DNA of 64,000 nucleotides from an uncultured Clostridia bacterium (GCA_947589665.1 CANQBJ010000001.1:62001-126000), one strand, 5' to 3'; shown: positions 36,388 through 45,973, counted from the first letter of the stretch. Notes: a model not told the origin generated them from the letters alone. Made by a program: numbers and translations.

Positions 36388-36894
36388 TTACTCGTCTTTC
36401 CACTCTATGTTCCTTATTCTGCCGTTAGCCTCTACGGACTGAGTTTTAATAATATAGTTATAGCCCACTCTTGCCTCTTGTCCGCCTACCTTAAGCACAA
36501 CAGATGAGGGGTCTATCTTTTCCTTTATAACAACAGTAACGTCCTTCCAGAGAGGATGCTCGCTGAGTACTGCCTTGCCTGTAGCGTCTGTGCCTACATA
36601 GGCAGCAGGCTCGCTCTTTACATCGACTATTTCGGCATCGGTGAGCTTGCCGCCTGCCGCAACATGCTCGCCTACCTTAAGGTTCTCGCCGACCTCAGGC
36701 ACCTGAAGACTTGAGAACACGGTGATATAGCAGTATTTATCCTCGTCAAGGGGATTTAAGCCGTCTATATTCCTTTTGCTGGATGTAAGTCTTATGCCTG
36801 CAGCTGCAACGACTGCAATTATCACAAGCACAACTATAATATCGATAATGTTAAGCTTGCCGAATATTTTTCCTTTTTCGTCTATTAACTTCAT
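36388..36894 (-). CDS. DUF4330 family membrane-anchored protein
   Basis: 168 residues. The start LIDEKGKIFGKLNIIDIIVV is the DUF4330 hallmark: a short cytoplasmic lead and one membrane helix (about 16-36). The rest is an extracytoplasmic beta-rich domain. Family members occur in exopolysaccharide clusters of Firmicutes and cyanobacteria; activity unknown. AAAGGAG precedes the ATG, and the gene begins 2 bases after the glycosyltransferase stop. Confidence 0.85.
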   Translation of the reverse strand: MKLIDEKGKIFGKLNIIDIIVVLVIIAVVAAAGIRLTSSKRNIDGLNPLDEDKYCYITVFSSLQVPEVGENLKVGEHVAAGGKLTDAEIVDVKSEPAAYVGTDATGKAVLSEHPLWKDVTVVIKEKIDPSSVVLKVGGQEARVGYNYIIKTQSVEANGRIRNIEWKDE

Positions 36895-36895
36895 A

Positions 36896-38029
36896 TTATT
36901 TCTCCTTTGCTATTTTGTTATATATTTCAATATGGGTCTGAGCCATTTTCTCACAGGAGAAAAGCTTTTCCGCTCTGTCACGGAAGGTCCTTCCCATTTT
37001 TATACGCATTTCATCGTTTCTGCAAAGCCGCCTTATCCTGTCGGCAAGAGCATTATGATCTCCCGAAGGCACCAGATAACCGCTCCTGCCCTCCTCTATC
37101 ATTTCGGGTATGCCGCCTACTGCCGTAGCCACCGTAGCCGCCGACATCCTTGCTCCTTCAAGAAGAGCATAGGGAAAGCTTTCGGAATAGGAGCTCAGAG
37201 TATTTATATCCATATATTTATAGAAGCTGTTCATAACTACGGGGTCGGTTATCTGACCTGCCATATACACTCTGTCCCCCAGTCCGTTATCCTCTATATA
37301 TGCCTTGCATTTATCCCACATTTCGCCGCTGCCGAGGATCACAAAATCTATATCCTCCTGCTTTTCGCATATGACCCTTGCCGCTTTGAGGAACACGTCA
37401 ACTCCCTTTACGGCATAAAGCCTTGCGGCAATGCCTACATATTTCTTTTCGGGAGTATAGGGTACCTTTATACGCTCAAAAAACCTTTCCTTTTCCATAA
37501 GGGGCAGGTCGCAGCCAAATTCAATGCCGTTGTATATGACATTAAGCCTTTCAGCCTTAAAGCCGCGCTTTACAAGCATATCCTTAAATGCCCTTGTCAC
37601 AGTGAAAACGTGCTTAAAGCGTCTGAGAGCAAAGGAATTGATAGGAGTATATATCATCTGCTTTCTGATATTGTCCTTAAAATCCAGTCTGTAGTCGCTG
37701 TGGAGCGTAGTCACCATAGGCACCTTCACCTTTTTCATAATAAAAAGCGATATATAGTTGGCTCTGGCTCCGTGGCAGTGTACTATATCGCAGCCGCAGG
37801 TATTCATATAGCGGCATATCTTGCTAAGCACCGATATGTCATACCTCTTTTTCTGAGGTATTACGGTAACGGGAATACCCAAAGCCCTTGCCTCCTCTGT
37901 GAAGATACCCTCCATAATACATAGAAGTTCAGCGTCTATATTCTGTTTTCTGAGATTGGAGAGGAGCGTAAGCACATGGGTCTTGGCGCCCCCTGTATCT
38001 CCTCCGCTTATAAAGTGAAGTATCTTCAT
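36896..38029 (-). CDS. GT4-type glycosyltransferase
   Basis: About 377 residues with a GT-B fold. N-terminal donor-proximal loop GGDTGGAKTHVLTLL, central VGIAARLYAVKGVDVFLKAA, and the C-terminal E-x7-E region SYSESFPYALLEGARMSAAT are typical of retaining GT4 enzymes. It transfers a nucleotide sugar onto a lipid-linked oligosaccharide at the inner membrane face. ATG at 38027-38029 is placed 7 bases after GAGG; an ATG 15 bases upstream lacks a site. Confidence 0.88.
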   Translation of the reverse strand: MKILHFISGGDTGGAKTHVLTLLSNLRKQNIDAELLCIMEGIFTEEARALGIPVTVIPQKKRYDISVLSKICRYMNTCGCDIVHCHGARANYISLFIMKKVKVPMVTTLHSDYRLDFKDNIRKQMIYTPINSFALRRFKHVFTVTRAFKDMLVKRGFKAERLNVIYNGIEFGCDLPLMEKERFFERIKVPYTPEKKYVGIAARLYAVKGVDVFLKAARVICEKQEDIDFVILGSGEMWDKCKAYIEDNGLGDRVYMAGQITDPVVMNSFYKYMDINTLSSYSESFPYALLEGARMSAATVATAVGGIPEMIEEGRSGYLVPSGDHNALADRIRRLCRNDEMRIKMGRTFRDRAEKLFSCEKMAQTHIEIYNKIAKEK

Positions 38030-38044
38030 TTCATGACCTCGCAT

Positions 38045-39292
38045 TTACATTTTGTCAAAAACCTCTGCCAATTTTTCTGTCAGACGCTTTCTTTCAAAGC
38101 CCTCTATGACAGACCTGTCAGGGTCAAAATCAAGTGTGCCGCTGCACCAGCTGTCATAGTAAAGCTTGATATTTTCCTTTATAGCAGCTACATCGTCGGT
38201 ATCTGCCACTATACCTATCCTGCTTTCCCTTACAAGGTCTGCGGCGCAGCCCTTCGGAAGTATGGCAAGGACAGGTCTGTTGGTATTCATATATTCAAAT
38301 ATCTTGCCTGTGTAGAAGGCATTGGCGCCGCGTCCGCTGCCCTCTATAAGCACAAGTATATCTGCGCCTATCTGATGGGATATACATACGTTATGGGGCA
38401 CATAGCCCACTATCTCAAAGCTGTCTGTAAGTCCATAGCTGTCTATCTGCGCCCGGAGCTTATCCTTATGGTAGTTGCCTATGAGCTTTATGAGTATTTT
38501 GTTCCCGTCTATACTGCCCTCGCTTTTAAGCTGCTTAAGAGCCTCAAAGAAGGTGTCGGGCTTTCTTCTGCCGTACAGCGCACCTGTATATACCATTGTC
38601 ATTCTGTCATTGTGAGGCTTAGCGGCAGCGTCCATGCCGACAAAGTCCTCAGCATCATATCCATTGGGTATAAAAAAGAAATTATCACCCTTTATATTAT
38701 TATTCCTTATAAAATTTTCACGCATTACGGGAGTATTGGTTATAAGCATATCGGCAGAGGTGACCGCCTCATGCTCCATAGCCTTTTCCTTTTTTGTCCT
38801 CAGAGCGCCGTAGGGATTGTCAAGAGTATAGGGATTGTTTGTCCACTCGTCGCGAAAATCCACTGCCCACTTTATATTTGGCATTTTTTTCTTGATGTAA
38901 AGCCCCAGAAGGTGATCGCTGTAGGGCGCAGAGGTAGTGTATATTATATCGATATTCTCGTTTCTTATTACCTCAAGTACCTTCTTTTTTGAAAACTCCA
39001 TCCAGAACCTGGCGGTATCGGGTATAATAAATTTGCCCAGTACCTTGCCCGGTATTCTGAATATGCCCTTCATTTCAGGGAGTTCATAGGGCTTTGTCCT
39101 GTATATCTTAACACCCTCCGGTATATCCTTGAGAAGCGTTTCGTCCTTAAGGGGCATATTGCCTACCTCTCTTGTAAACACAACAGGCTCATAGCCAAAG
39201 CTCCTTAAGTGCTTGACAAATTTGACGCTCCTCTGTACGCCTGAACCGCCCATAGGCGGAAACTGATTTGCTATGATCAATACTTTTCTCAT
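38045..39292 (-). CDS. GT4-type glycosyltransferase (WcaI-like)
   Basis: 415-residue GT-B enzyme. The start IIANQFPPMGGSGVQRSVKF and the later TSAPYSDHLLGLYIKKKMP and VYTGALYGRRKPDTFFEAL match the group with a Glyco_trans_4-like N-terminal domain; the C-terminal acidic motif is GKIFEYMNTNRPVLAIL. Substrate unknown. It precedes another glycosyltransferase with 15 bases between chosen starts and follows the KilA-N insertion. Confidence 0.86.
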   Translation of the reverse strand: MRKVLIIANQFPPMGGSGVQRSVKFVKHLRSFGYEPVVFTREVGNMPLKDETLLKDIPEGVKIYRTKPYELPEMKGIFRIPGKVLGKFIIPDTARFWMEFSKKKVLEVIRNENIDIIYTTSAPYSDHLLGLYIKKKMPNIKWAVDFRDEWTNNPYTLDNPYGALRTKKEKAMEHEAVTSADMLITNTPVMRENFIRNNNIKGDNFFFIPNGYDAEDFVGMDAAAKPHNDRMTMVYTGALYGRRKPDTFFEALKQLKSEGSIDGNKILIKLIGNYHKDKLRAQIDSYGLTDSFEIVGYVPHNVCISHQIGADILVLIEGSGRGANAFYTGKIFEYMNTNRPVLAILPKGCAADLVRESRIGIVADTDDVAAIKENIKLYYDSWCSGTLDFDPDRSVIEGFERKRLTEKLAEVFDKM

Positions 39293-39310
39293 AATTGCTT
39301 ATTCCTTACT

Positions 39311-39367
39311 ATCAGTATTATATAAAAACAACCGATTTTCCCGTGACCAGGTCACGGGAAAAATTAT
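39311..39367. repeat. 57-bp direct repeat, copy A, flanking the KilA-N gene
   Basis: Matches 40231-40288 with two substitutions and one one-base gap. It contains the palindrome CCCGTGACC/GGTCACGGG inside ACCGATTTTCCCGTGACC and the TAA stop of the KilA-N gene at its edge. May act as that gene's terminator as well as mark the insertion. Confidence 0.85.
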
Positions 39368-40194
39368 TTTTTTTCCAATGATCTTATAGTTTCAATACTT
39401 AACCTTGACAGAGTATCAAGCTGTTTAACGGCATATGTCCTCAATATCTGTATTCTTTCGCTTTGCGATATGCCTTTTTCGATCAGGATCGCATTATAGC
39501 TTTCCATATTTGCCATAACAAGAAGCTGATCTATATCTGCATGATCCCGTATATTGCCCTGCTTATCAGGATTTTCGTCACGCCATTGCTTTGCTGTTCT
39601 GTTGAACAATGCCACATTCAGCATATCCGCTTCGCTTGCATAGGTCATAGACTTCTGAAAAGCAGTGACCTCCTCCGGTATAAGATTTTCCTTTATCGCA
39701 TCTGTGTGTATACGGTAATTGAGCTTCGACAATTCCCTGTTAAGATTCCAATTCAGTGATATCTTACTGTTTTCATCAAGCTTTATTCTCTGATAATCCT
39801 TTATAATATAAAGCTTGAACTCGGCAGACACCCATGATGCAAATTCAAAGGCAATATCGGAATGAGCATATGTACCCCCATATCTTCCTGCCTTAGTGAC
39901 TATGCCTATTGCATTGACACCTTCTATCCATTTTGTAGGCGACATTGTAAAGGCATTTAATCCTGCCTGCTTTCTAAACCCGTCGAATTCGACGGGTTTA
40001 AAATTTTCGTTATGAAGTATTTCCCAAAGTCCCAAGAACTCAATGGTATCTCTTCCGCGCATCCAGTTTCTTATTACATCATTAGGATCATCGCTTTTAT
40101 AACGGGCAATATCCGTCAGCGAAATATATTCATTTTTAAAATCCTCTGTATAGATACTTATTTCATAGCCATTAGCATAAATAGTATCTTTCAT
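39364..40194 (-). CDS. KilA-N domain protein (phage-type)
   Basis: About 276 residues. The KilA-N domain covers the first ~115 residues: ANGYEISIYTEDFKNEYISL, DPNDVIRNWMRGRDTIEFLG and KWIEGVNAIGIVTKAGRYGG, followed by the diagnostic GTYAHSDIAFEFASWVSAEF. The C-terminal part is helical and resembles KilA-N proteins from phages and mobile islands. It probably binds DNA. It stands alone between two sugar-polymer genes and between 57-bp direct repeats, so it is a cargo or remnant of a mobile element. A start at the ATG 40192-40194 is chosen; no strong ribosome site is visible. Confidence 0.86.
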   Translation of the reverse strand: MKDTIYANGYEISIYTEDFKNEYISLTDIARYKSDDPNDVIRNWMRGRDTIEFLGLWEILHNENFKPVEFDGFRKQAGLNAFTMSPTKWIEGVNAIGIVTKAGRYGGTYAHSDIAFEFASWVSAEFKLYIIKDYQRIKLDENSKISLNWNLNRELSKLNYRIHTDAIKENLIPEEVTAFQKSMTYASEADMLNVALFNRTAKQWRDENPDKQGNIRDHADIDQLLVMANMESYNAILIEKGISQSERIQILRTYAVKQLDTLSRLSIETIRSLEKK

Positions 40195-40230
40195 TTGTTT
40201 ACTAACCAATTTATTTACCCGTTAAATATT

Positions 40231-40288
40231 ATCCGTATTATATGAAAACAACCGATTTTCCCGTGACCAGGTCACGGGAAAAAATTAT
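40231..40288. repeat. 57-bp direct repeat, copy B
   Basis: Second copy of the sequence at 39311-39367, with the same palindrome and the TAA stop of the UDP-ManNAc dehydrogenase gene at its edge. The two genes therefore end in the same 3' sequence. Confidence 0.85.
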
Positions 40289-41544
40289 CTTGTGCCGTCG
40301 CCTAGGAGTACGTATTTTGCTCCTGCCTTTTCTACATCCGCTCTGCTCCAGAAGTTTCTTGTATCGAGTATTATCCTGTTATTCATATCCTCTGTGAGCT
40401 TTGCAAAGTCAATGTCCTTGAACTCGTCATGATTTACTCCGAGAACTGCTATATCCGCACCCTTTACGGCATCGTATATACCAAAGTCCTCGTCAAGCTT
40501 TTCACCTGCGTGAGGATCGCATATCCTTACGTTGACACCCTTTGCCCTTAAGCTGTCGGCAAGGTGCATAACGGGAGATTCTCTTACATCGTCTATATTC
40601 GGCTTATAGGTAACGCCGTAAAGAGCAACTGTCCTGCCCTCTAAGCCGCCAATAAGACCTGATATCTTATTCTCTACAAACTCAGGCATAGAGTCGTTGT
40701 TAAGTCTGCCCTGATGTATAAGCTTTGCGTTCTTGCTTTTCTCAACAAGGAACCATGGGTCAAGGGCTATACAGTGACCGCCTACACCGGGACCCGGAGA
40801 AAGTATATTTACTCTTGGGTGCTGATTTGCCATTCTTATAACGTCCCAGCAGTTTACGCCAAGCTCCTCGCTCATCTTTGCAAGCTCGTTAGCAAGAGCT
40901 ATATTCACATCTCTGAATGTATTCTCCATAAGCTTGCACATTTCGGCAGTAGTGGAGGTGGTAATAAATATTTCGCCTTCAACTATGCTTTCGTATACCT
41001 TTTTTACCTCTATGCTTGACTTTTCGTTGATACCGCCTACAATACGGCTGTTTGTCCTTAACTCCTCCAGAACTCTGCCCGGCAGTATTCTTTCGGGAGA
41101 ATGGGCTACCAGAAGCTCTTCGCCAAGCTCAAGACCTGTTTCCTTAAGTATAGGGAGCATAAGGTCTACAACTGTCCTCGGAGGTGATGTAGACTCAAGT
41201 ATAACTATATTGCCCTTTCTCACATGGGGAACGATAGCCCTTGTAGCTGACTCAACATATCTCATATCGGCAGTCTTGTCCTCGTTGATAGGAGTGGGAA
41301 CAGCTATGATATATACATCGCAGTCATCGGGGCAAGTAGTCTGAGCAGTAAGCCTGCCGCTTGCTACAACCTGCTTTACAAGGTCACCCAAACCAGGCTC
41401 CTCAATAATAATCTCACCCTTGTTAAGAGCGTTTACAGCCTTTTCGTTAAGGTCGTAGCCCACAACTCTGTGACCCTTTGACGCAAACATTGCAGCGGTA
41501 GGCAGACCAACGTAACCGATACCTATAACACAGATGCTTTTCAT
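40285..41544 (-). CDS. wecC: UDP-N-acetyl-D-mannosamine dehydrogenase
   Basis: Oxidises UDP-ManNAc to UDP-ManNAcA with NAD. 419 residues: Rossmann start ICVIGIGYVGLPTAAMFASK, the SPERILPGR segment, and the catalytic-cysteine loop GPGVGGHCIALDPWFLV, which is WecC-type rather than UDP-glucose dehydrogenase type. AAAGGAAG precedes the ATG. It supplies a uronic sugar for the polymer made by the rest of the cluster. Confidence 0.92.
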   Translation of the reverse strand: MKSICVIGIGYVGLPTAAMFASKGHRVVGYDLNEKAVNALNKGEIIIEEPGLGDLVKQVVASGRLTAQTTCPDDCDVYIIAVPTPINEDKTADMRYVESATRAIVPHVRKGNIVILESTSPPRTVVDLMLPILKETGLELGEELLVAHSPERILPGRVLEELRTNSRIVGGINEKSSIEVKKVYESIVEGEIFITTSTTAEMCKLMENTFRDVNIALANELAKMSEELGVNCWDVIRMANQHPRVNILSPGPGVGGHCIALDPWFLVEKSKNAKLIHQGRLNNDSMPEFVENKISGLIGGLEGRTVALYGVTYKPNIDDVRESPVMHLADSLRAKGVNVRICDPHAGEKLDEDFGIYDAVKGADIAVLGVNHDEFKDIDFAKLTEDMNNRIILDTRNFWSRADVEKAGAKYVLLGDGTR

Positions 41545-41573
41545 TTTGTTTTCTTCCTTTCGTTATATAAAAT

Positions 41574-43073
41574 TTATTTTATCTTTGCTTTTATTACGGC
41601 AAGCTCGTCCTTTATCTCGCCTGTAACCCATAATACTATACCATATACTATAATACCACAAAATACAAATATTGCCAAACATAATTTATTATCGGGCAGT
41701 ATCAGCTTAAGTATCTCAATAACAGCTACCATAACCGCAGCGGAAAAGAGTATTCTGAAAAGTCTCTTAGGCTCTATGGACCACTTGAGATAATGCCTTG
41801 TGCCGTATCTTGCCATAAGGAAGTAGGCAAAAAAGCCTATGAACGTAGTCACGGCAGCTATAGCGTAGCTGTTTGTAAGCTTTATAACTATATAGAAAAG
41901 CACTACCTTCATAACGCCGCTTATAAGACTTCTCTTGAATATAGCGTTAGTATTGGAATTAAGCTCCCAGTGCTTTATGGAATACTCCGTAAGTCCTAAA
42001 AACATCATACCCAGCGCTACCCAGAACATAACTATATGTCCTGAAAAATAGCTTTTTTCAAATAATGCCCTTGCAGCTGCATCGCTTACGGCAAACACTC
42101 CCGCCACAGCGGGTATAGCCACAAGCATATACATCCTTACAGCCTGATTGAGAAGCTTTTGCACATCGCCCTTTCTGCCCTCGGACCATGCCCTTAATAT
42201 AGTAGGGTAGCAGCCTCGCATAACAGAGGCATTAAGCAGAGTAAAGGCAGTTGATATAAGGGAGTAATTTGTCTGATAAACTCCCGATGCACCTAAGCCC
42301 AGTGTAGCCGTTACTATAAGAGCGTCCGAACGCGTAAGGCAGGAGGTGGCAAGCTGATTTCCCATAAGGGGCATACCGTAGTCCTTAAGCTCTTTTAATA
42401 TAGCCTTGTCCGCCTTGCCCTTTATATAGCTGAATATCCTAAGGCGCTTGGCTCCTATTACGGAAACCGCAAGATCGGTAAGGAAATAGCTTAAGAATAT
42501 CCATTCAACCTTATTTCCCCACAGCATACAGAACAGTACCATAAGCACCAGCCTGCCGCATACTGTTATGACGGAGAGAAGAAGATTGAGCTTTGCCTCT
42601 CTTATAGCCGCAAGCATGGATATCATAAGCTGAGCCGTGTTGTAGGTCACAAGCCAAAGCACACAGCATATGAGGAGCCTGCCGCTGTATACCGATGTAA
42701 ACTTTTCCACAAAGGCGGTATTTCCGAAAAAGATCAGGAGTACCGCATATATAATGAAGGCAAGCACAACGGATATTACATTTACCTTTAGCCATGCTGA
42801 AAATACCGTTGAATAGAAATCCTGATGCCTGCCAGCTATATCGTATTTGTTGATATAGCGCAGCACCGACTGTACAAGCCACTGTATAGCCACCATACCC
42901 ACAGTGGTTATAATGATGTTGGCATTGTTATAAAGTCCCATTTGGCTGTCTATATAGAGGTAGGTCATTGCAGACATAGTGACAATGCCTACAATACCCT
43001 CTATAGCCTTGGCTATCATATATATAATTGTTTCCTTGCCCATTGTAGCCTTTTTAGTTGCGTTTTCCGACAT
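41574..43073 (-). CDS. Polysaccharide flippase (MOP/Wzx family)
   Basis: 499 residues, about 12-14 membrane helices, with the usual N-terminal KETIIYMIAKAIEGIVGIVT pattern of oligosaccharide flippases. Moves lipid-linked repeat units across the membrane. It lies between the phosphodiester glycosidase and WecC genes. GAGG precedes the ATG. Confidence 0.87.
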   Translation of the reverse strand: MSENATKKATMGKETIIYMIAKAIEGIVGIVTMSAMTYLYIDSQMGLYNNANIIITTVGMVAIQWLVQSVLRYINKYDIAGRHQDFYSTVFSAWLKVNVISVVLAFIIYAVLLIFFGNTAFVEKFTSVYSGRLLICCVLWLVTYNTAQLMISMLAAIREAKLNLLLSVITVCGRLVLMVLFCMLWGNKVEWIFLSYFLTDLAVSVIGAKRLRIFSYIKGKADKAILKELKDYGMPLMGNQLATSCLTRSDALIVTATLGLGASGVYQTNYSLISTAFTLLNASVMRGCYPTILRAWSEGRKGDVQKLLNQAVRMYMLVAIPAVAGVFAVSDAAARALFEKSYFSGHIVMFWVALGMMFLGLTEYSIKHWELNSNTNAIFKRSLISGVMKVVLFYIVIKLTNSYAIAAVTTFIGFFAYFLMARYGTRHYLKWSIEPKRLFRILFSAAVMVAVIEILKLILPDNKLCLAIFVFCGIIVYGIVLWVTGEIKDELAVIKAKIK

Positions 43074-43084
43074 AGCGACCTCAC

Positions 43085-45901
43085 TTAGCCTATATTCTCA
43101 AATTCGTAGTACATTTCTTTTTCGTTGCCCTTTAGTCTTAAATAACTAAGGCTGTTTCCTCTTATGCCTGCAATATTTATATATCTTACACCGTCCTTAA
43201 GCTCTGAATAGCTGCTTTCTCCTACGGAAGAAAGAACGATGACATTCTTACCGTTATCGTGTACGGCAGTCCTGAATATATCGTGAAGGGCATCACGCTC
43301 CCTGTAATCCTTAATGCCTGAGAACAGATAGCTGTCCATCATTACCACTATATTATTCTTGCTCATTCTGTTGATATAATCCTGCAGATATCTCCACTGA
43401 TCCGTGCCTGCGGACTTAACGCTGCCCCCTGCAATACCTATGGATACAAAGGAGAAATTATCACTGTTGTTTGTGGCATACTTATTCTGCCATGCAACAG
43501 AGGGAACAGCGGAGGTATTTGCAATACCGTCCTTCAGCACAAGAGCGGAGGCATTTTCCGACATAGCTGATATTACGCTATTGGCAGCGGCAGAGCCTAT
43601 GCCCGTTGAATATCCGAATACGGATATCTCTTCATAATTACCGTCAATACTGTCAAGGTCCGTATTCATATAGTCGTTTACATCACTTCTTGCGCCGCTG
43701 CCCATACTTGTGGGAGCAAAGGCAACAAGATCGTCTACATATACTGTACCGCTCAGACTGTTTATGTCGTCTGTGTTAAGACAGGATACATATATCTTGT
43801 CCAGCTTTACGGGAGTAGAAAGATTTTGCGGTACGCTTATTTTTGCCTGCTGCCACTGTGTATTGGTAAGCTCCTCTGCCACAAGAACATTTTCCTCATG
43901 GCCGTCGTTGTCCGTAAAGCGTACATTAAGCAGGTAATTGCTTCCGTCGCCCTTGTACCACAGCATAAGGTCTGAGGTGTCCGCAGGCAGCATTATGGGT
44001 TTTTCGTCAAAGCTTGCATATACTGCCTGTGTGGTAGTCATATTGTTTACAAATCCATAGTCTATCCTAAGACTACTTTTTCCGTCTGAGCCTACGCCCT
44101 TTTCTATACTTGCGGAGCCTGTAAGTCCTGAATCCGCAGGGTAGAAGAGCATATTCATATTTCTGCGGGATTCAAAGCTGTTTATGGCAATATGCTTTTT
44201 GCCTACAGCTATCCTAATTGTAGAGCTTACGTCATAGCCTGAGGCGGTAAGTGTGGCGATACCCTCGCTTTTAGCCACAAAGCTGCCGTTTTCAATAGTG
44301 CCTATGCTTTCGTCGTCAACTGTCCATTTTATATTGTTCTGATCTACGTCAAGGGAATAGCCGTCCTTGTTAAGAAGTACCGCATTCAATTTTGTCTTTT
44401 CGCCTACGCCCAAGGCATATGTCCCTGCCGTTGCCTGCAAAGCCGCTGCGCCCTTTAATATGGTAACATCCACATAGCCCGAAATATCACCGTAGGTAAC
44501 GGTTATCCTACCCTTGCCCTCAACGGAGGGAGTGAACCTGTTCTCATTCCATGTGCCGTCAAAGGAGGAGCTGAACTGCAGCTTGCCCAGATCGGGGTCT
44601 ATCTCCTTCATAGTGCCGTCGTAAAGCCTTATATTGACTGTGCTTGGGAAGTCCTTGAACATATAGCTGTTTTCATTCTCGGCTATATAGGGCTTTAAGA
44701 AGGCGGGCTTTCCAGCCTCGCCCACAGCCTTTATGCCCAAGCCGTTGGCAACGGAGCGGAGTGAACCCTCGCTTGGCACATTTACTACCTTTGTGCTGTC
44801 TGAGTCCTCTGTCTGGACTACCATAGTTGTAGAACCGCCGCCGTCAAAGTGTATAGCGTCGTAGGCTCCGTATTCACGCATAATATTGGCAGCCTCTGTA
44901 TGTGTGGCACCTATGCCGTTTCTTCTGCCGTCTATACACACTATGTATATCCTTGTCTTTTCCTTGTTTACACCTATCATTGTACGGGGATTGCGCGCAT
45001 TCTGACCTATTATAAGTCCGGAGGCTACATTTTCTCCGTTCCTCAGAAGCTCGCCGCCGCCGCTTAAGCCCATCTCTATTGAGGATATGCTCTTGGCACT
45101 TCTGAATACAAACTTTTCATCCTCGGCAAAGCGCACCTCCATACCTGTTGAGAACTTGGACAATACCGCATCCCTCTGTGAATTGGGTACGGCTATGATA
45201 TAGCCGTTTTCGGGTATAGTGACCGTTGCGCCGGGATCTGAAATGCTTGTTATAACATTGTCCTCCACCACTATCTTGCTAAGCTTTGTAAAGGTCTTGT
45301 CAAGAGATGAGGTATCCGACATAACATTCCTGTCAAAGTATACGGGCTTTGAAAAATCAGTGACCTTGTTCTTGGCACCCAGTACTATAGAACTGTCCGA
45401 AGGACCGTAAAAGCCTATTGAGCTCTTTACATAATCTATAAAAGGCACGCCGTCACTGTCAATAAAAAAGCCTGCATATCTGTTTTCACTGCCGTTGTAG
45501 TAATTCTGAGCCGCTATCATCTGACCGTTGCCCGCTACCTGACCCATACTTGACATCCTGCTGCCTGAGCCGAAGAAGTCGCCGTTTACGGCAGCTATGA
45601 CGCCGTTGTCCTTTGCCAGCTTGTCCACAGAGGCTTTAAAGCCAAGACCGTCTACGCTCTCTATTACATCAAGAGCAAGATTTGTTTCAGCCGCATCTAT
45701 GGTCAGCACATAAATATCCATCCAGCCTGCGGGATAGAGCCTTCTGCTCTTTTCGTAGGTAAGGCCCTTGGCAATTTCCTGTATGTCCTTTTTCTCATAG
45801 AGCACGCCGTCTGCCGCCGCTGCCTCCACAACTCCCAAAGAAGAAAGCGCCATTACAGCAGCCATACCTATACTGCTCAATACTCTCAAAATTTTCTGCA
45901 T
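43085..45901 (-). CDS. Secreted phosphodiester glycosidase (NAGPA family) with Ig-like and carbohydrate-binding-like modules
   Basis: About 938 residues. Signal peptide (1-28). NAGPA domain (about 75-395) with VIAAVNGDFFG, NPRTMIGVNKEKTRIYIVCI, DGRRNGIGATHTEAA and HFDGGGSTTMVV, which hold the acidic and glycine motifs of exopolysaccharide phosphodiester alpha-N-acetylglucosaminidases. Then Big_2-like Ig regions (about 410-575), a beta-sandwich resembling a carbohydrate-binding domain (580-740), and a C-terminal domain of calcineurin-like or hydrolase look (750-935; VFGYSTGIGSAAANSVIS). Likely trims phosphodiester-linked sugars from the wall polymer. ATG at 45899-45901 follows GGAG. Confidence 0.85.
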   Translation of the reverse strand: MQKILRVLSSIGMAAVMALSSLGVVEAAAADGVLYEKKDIQEIAKGLTYEKSRRLYPAGWMDIYVLTIDAAETNLALDVIESVDGLGFKASVDKLAKDNGVIAAVNGDFFGSGSRMSSMGQVAGNGQMIAAQNYYNGSENRYAGFFIDSDGVPFIDYVKSSIGFYGPSDSSIVLGAKNKVTDFSKPVYFDRNVMSDTSSLDKTFTKLSKIVVEDNVITSISDPGATVTIPENGYIIAVPNSQRDAVLSKFSTGMEVRFAEDEKFVFRSAKSISSIEMGLSGGGELLRNGENVASGLIIGQNARNPRTMIGVNKEKTRIYIVCIDGRRNGIGATHTEAANIMREYGAYDAIHFDGGGSTTMVVQTEDSDSTKVVNVPSEGSLRSVANGLGIKAVGEAGKPAFLKPYIAENENSYMFKDFPSTVNIRLYDGTMKEIDPDLGKLQFSSSFDGTWNENRFTPSVEGKGRITVTYGDISGYVDVTILKGAAALQATAGTYALGVGEKTKLNAVLLNKDGYSLDVDQNNIKWTVDDESIGTIENGSFVAKSEGIATLTASGYDVSSTIRIAVGKKHIAINSFESRRNMNMLFYPADSGLTGSASIEKGVGSDGKSSLRIDYGFVNNMTTTQAVYASFDEKPIMLPADTSDLMLWYKGDGSNYLLNVRFTDNDGHEENVLVAEELTNTQWQQAKISVPQNLSTPVKLDKIYVSCLNTDDINSLSGTVYVDDLVAFAPTSMGSGARSDVNDYMNTDLDSIDGNYEEISVFGYSTGIGSAAANSVISAMSENASALVLKDGIANTSAVPSVAWQNKYATNNSDNFSFVSIGIAGGSVKSAGTDQWRYLQDYINRMSKNNIVVMMDSYLFSGIKDYRERDALHDIFRTAVHDNGKNVIVLSSVGESSYSELKDGVRYINIAGIRGNSLSYLRLKGNEKEMYYEFENIG

Positions 45902-45944
45902 ATACAAATCTCCAATCGTAAAAAATTACATTAATACATTTTCT

Positions 45945-45973
45945 ATTATACTATTTATAGGAATAAATTTCAA
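45945..45973 (-). promoter_or_regulatory. Sigma-A promoter of the envelope-polymer cluster
   Basis: Minus-strand TTGAAA (45968-45973) and TATAAT (45945-45950) with 17-base spacing, about 45 bases ahead of the phosphodiester glycosidase start. No other equally strong promoter is obvious until the terminator at 29734-29780. Confidence 0.75.

Noticed and set aside
39364-40194. Prophage remnant
   Set aside because: Only the KilA-N gene is present; no integrase, capsid, portal or lysis genes are found around it, so a whole prophage is not supported.
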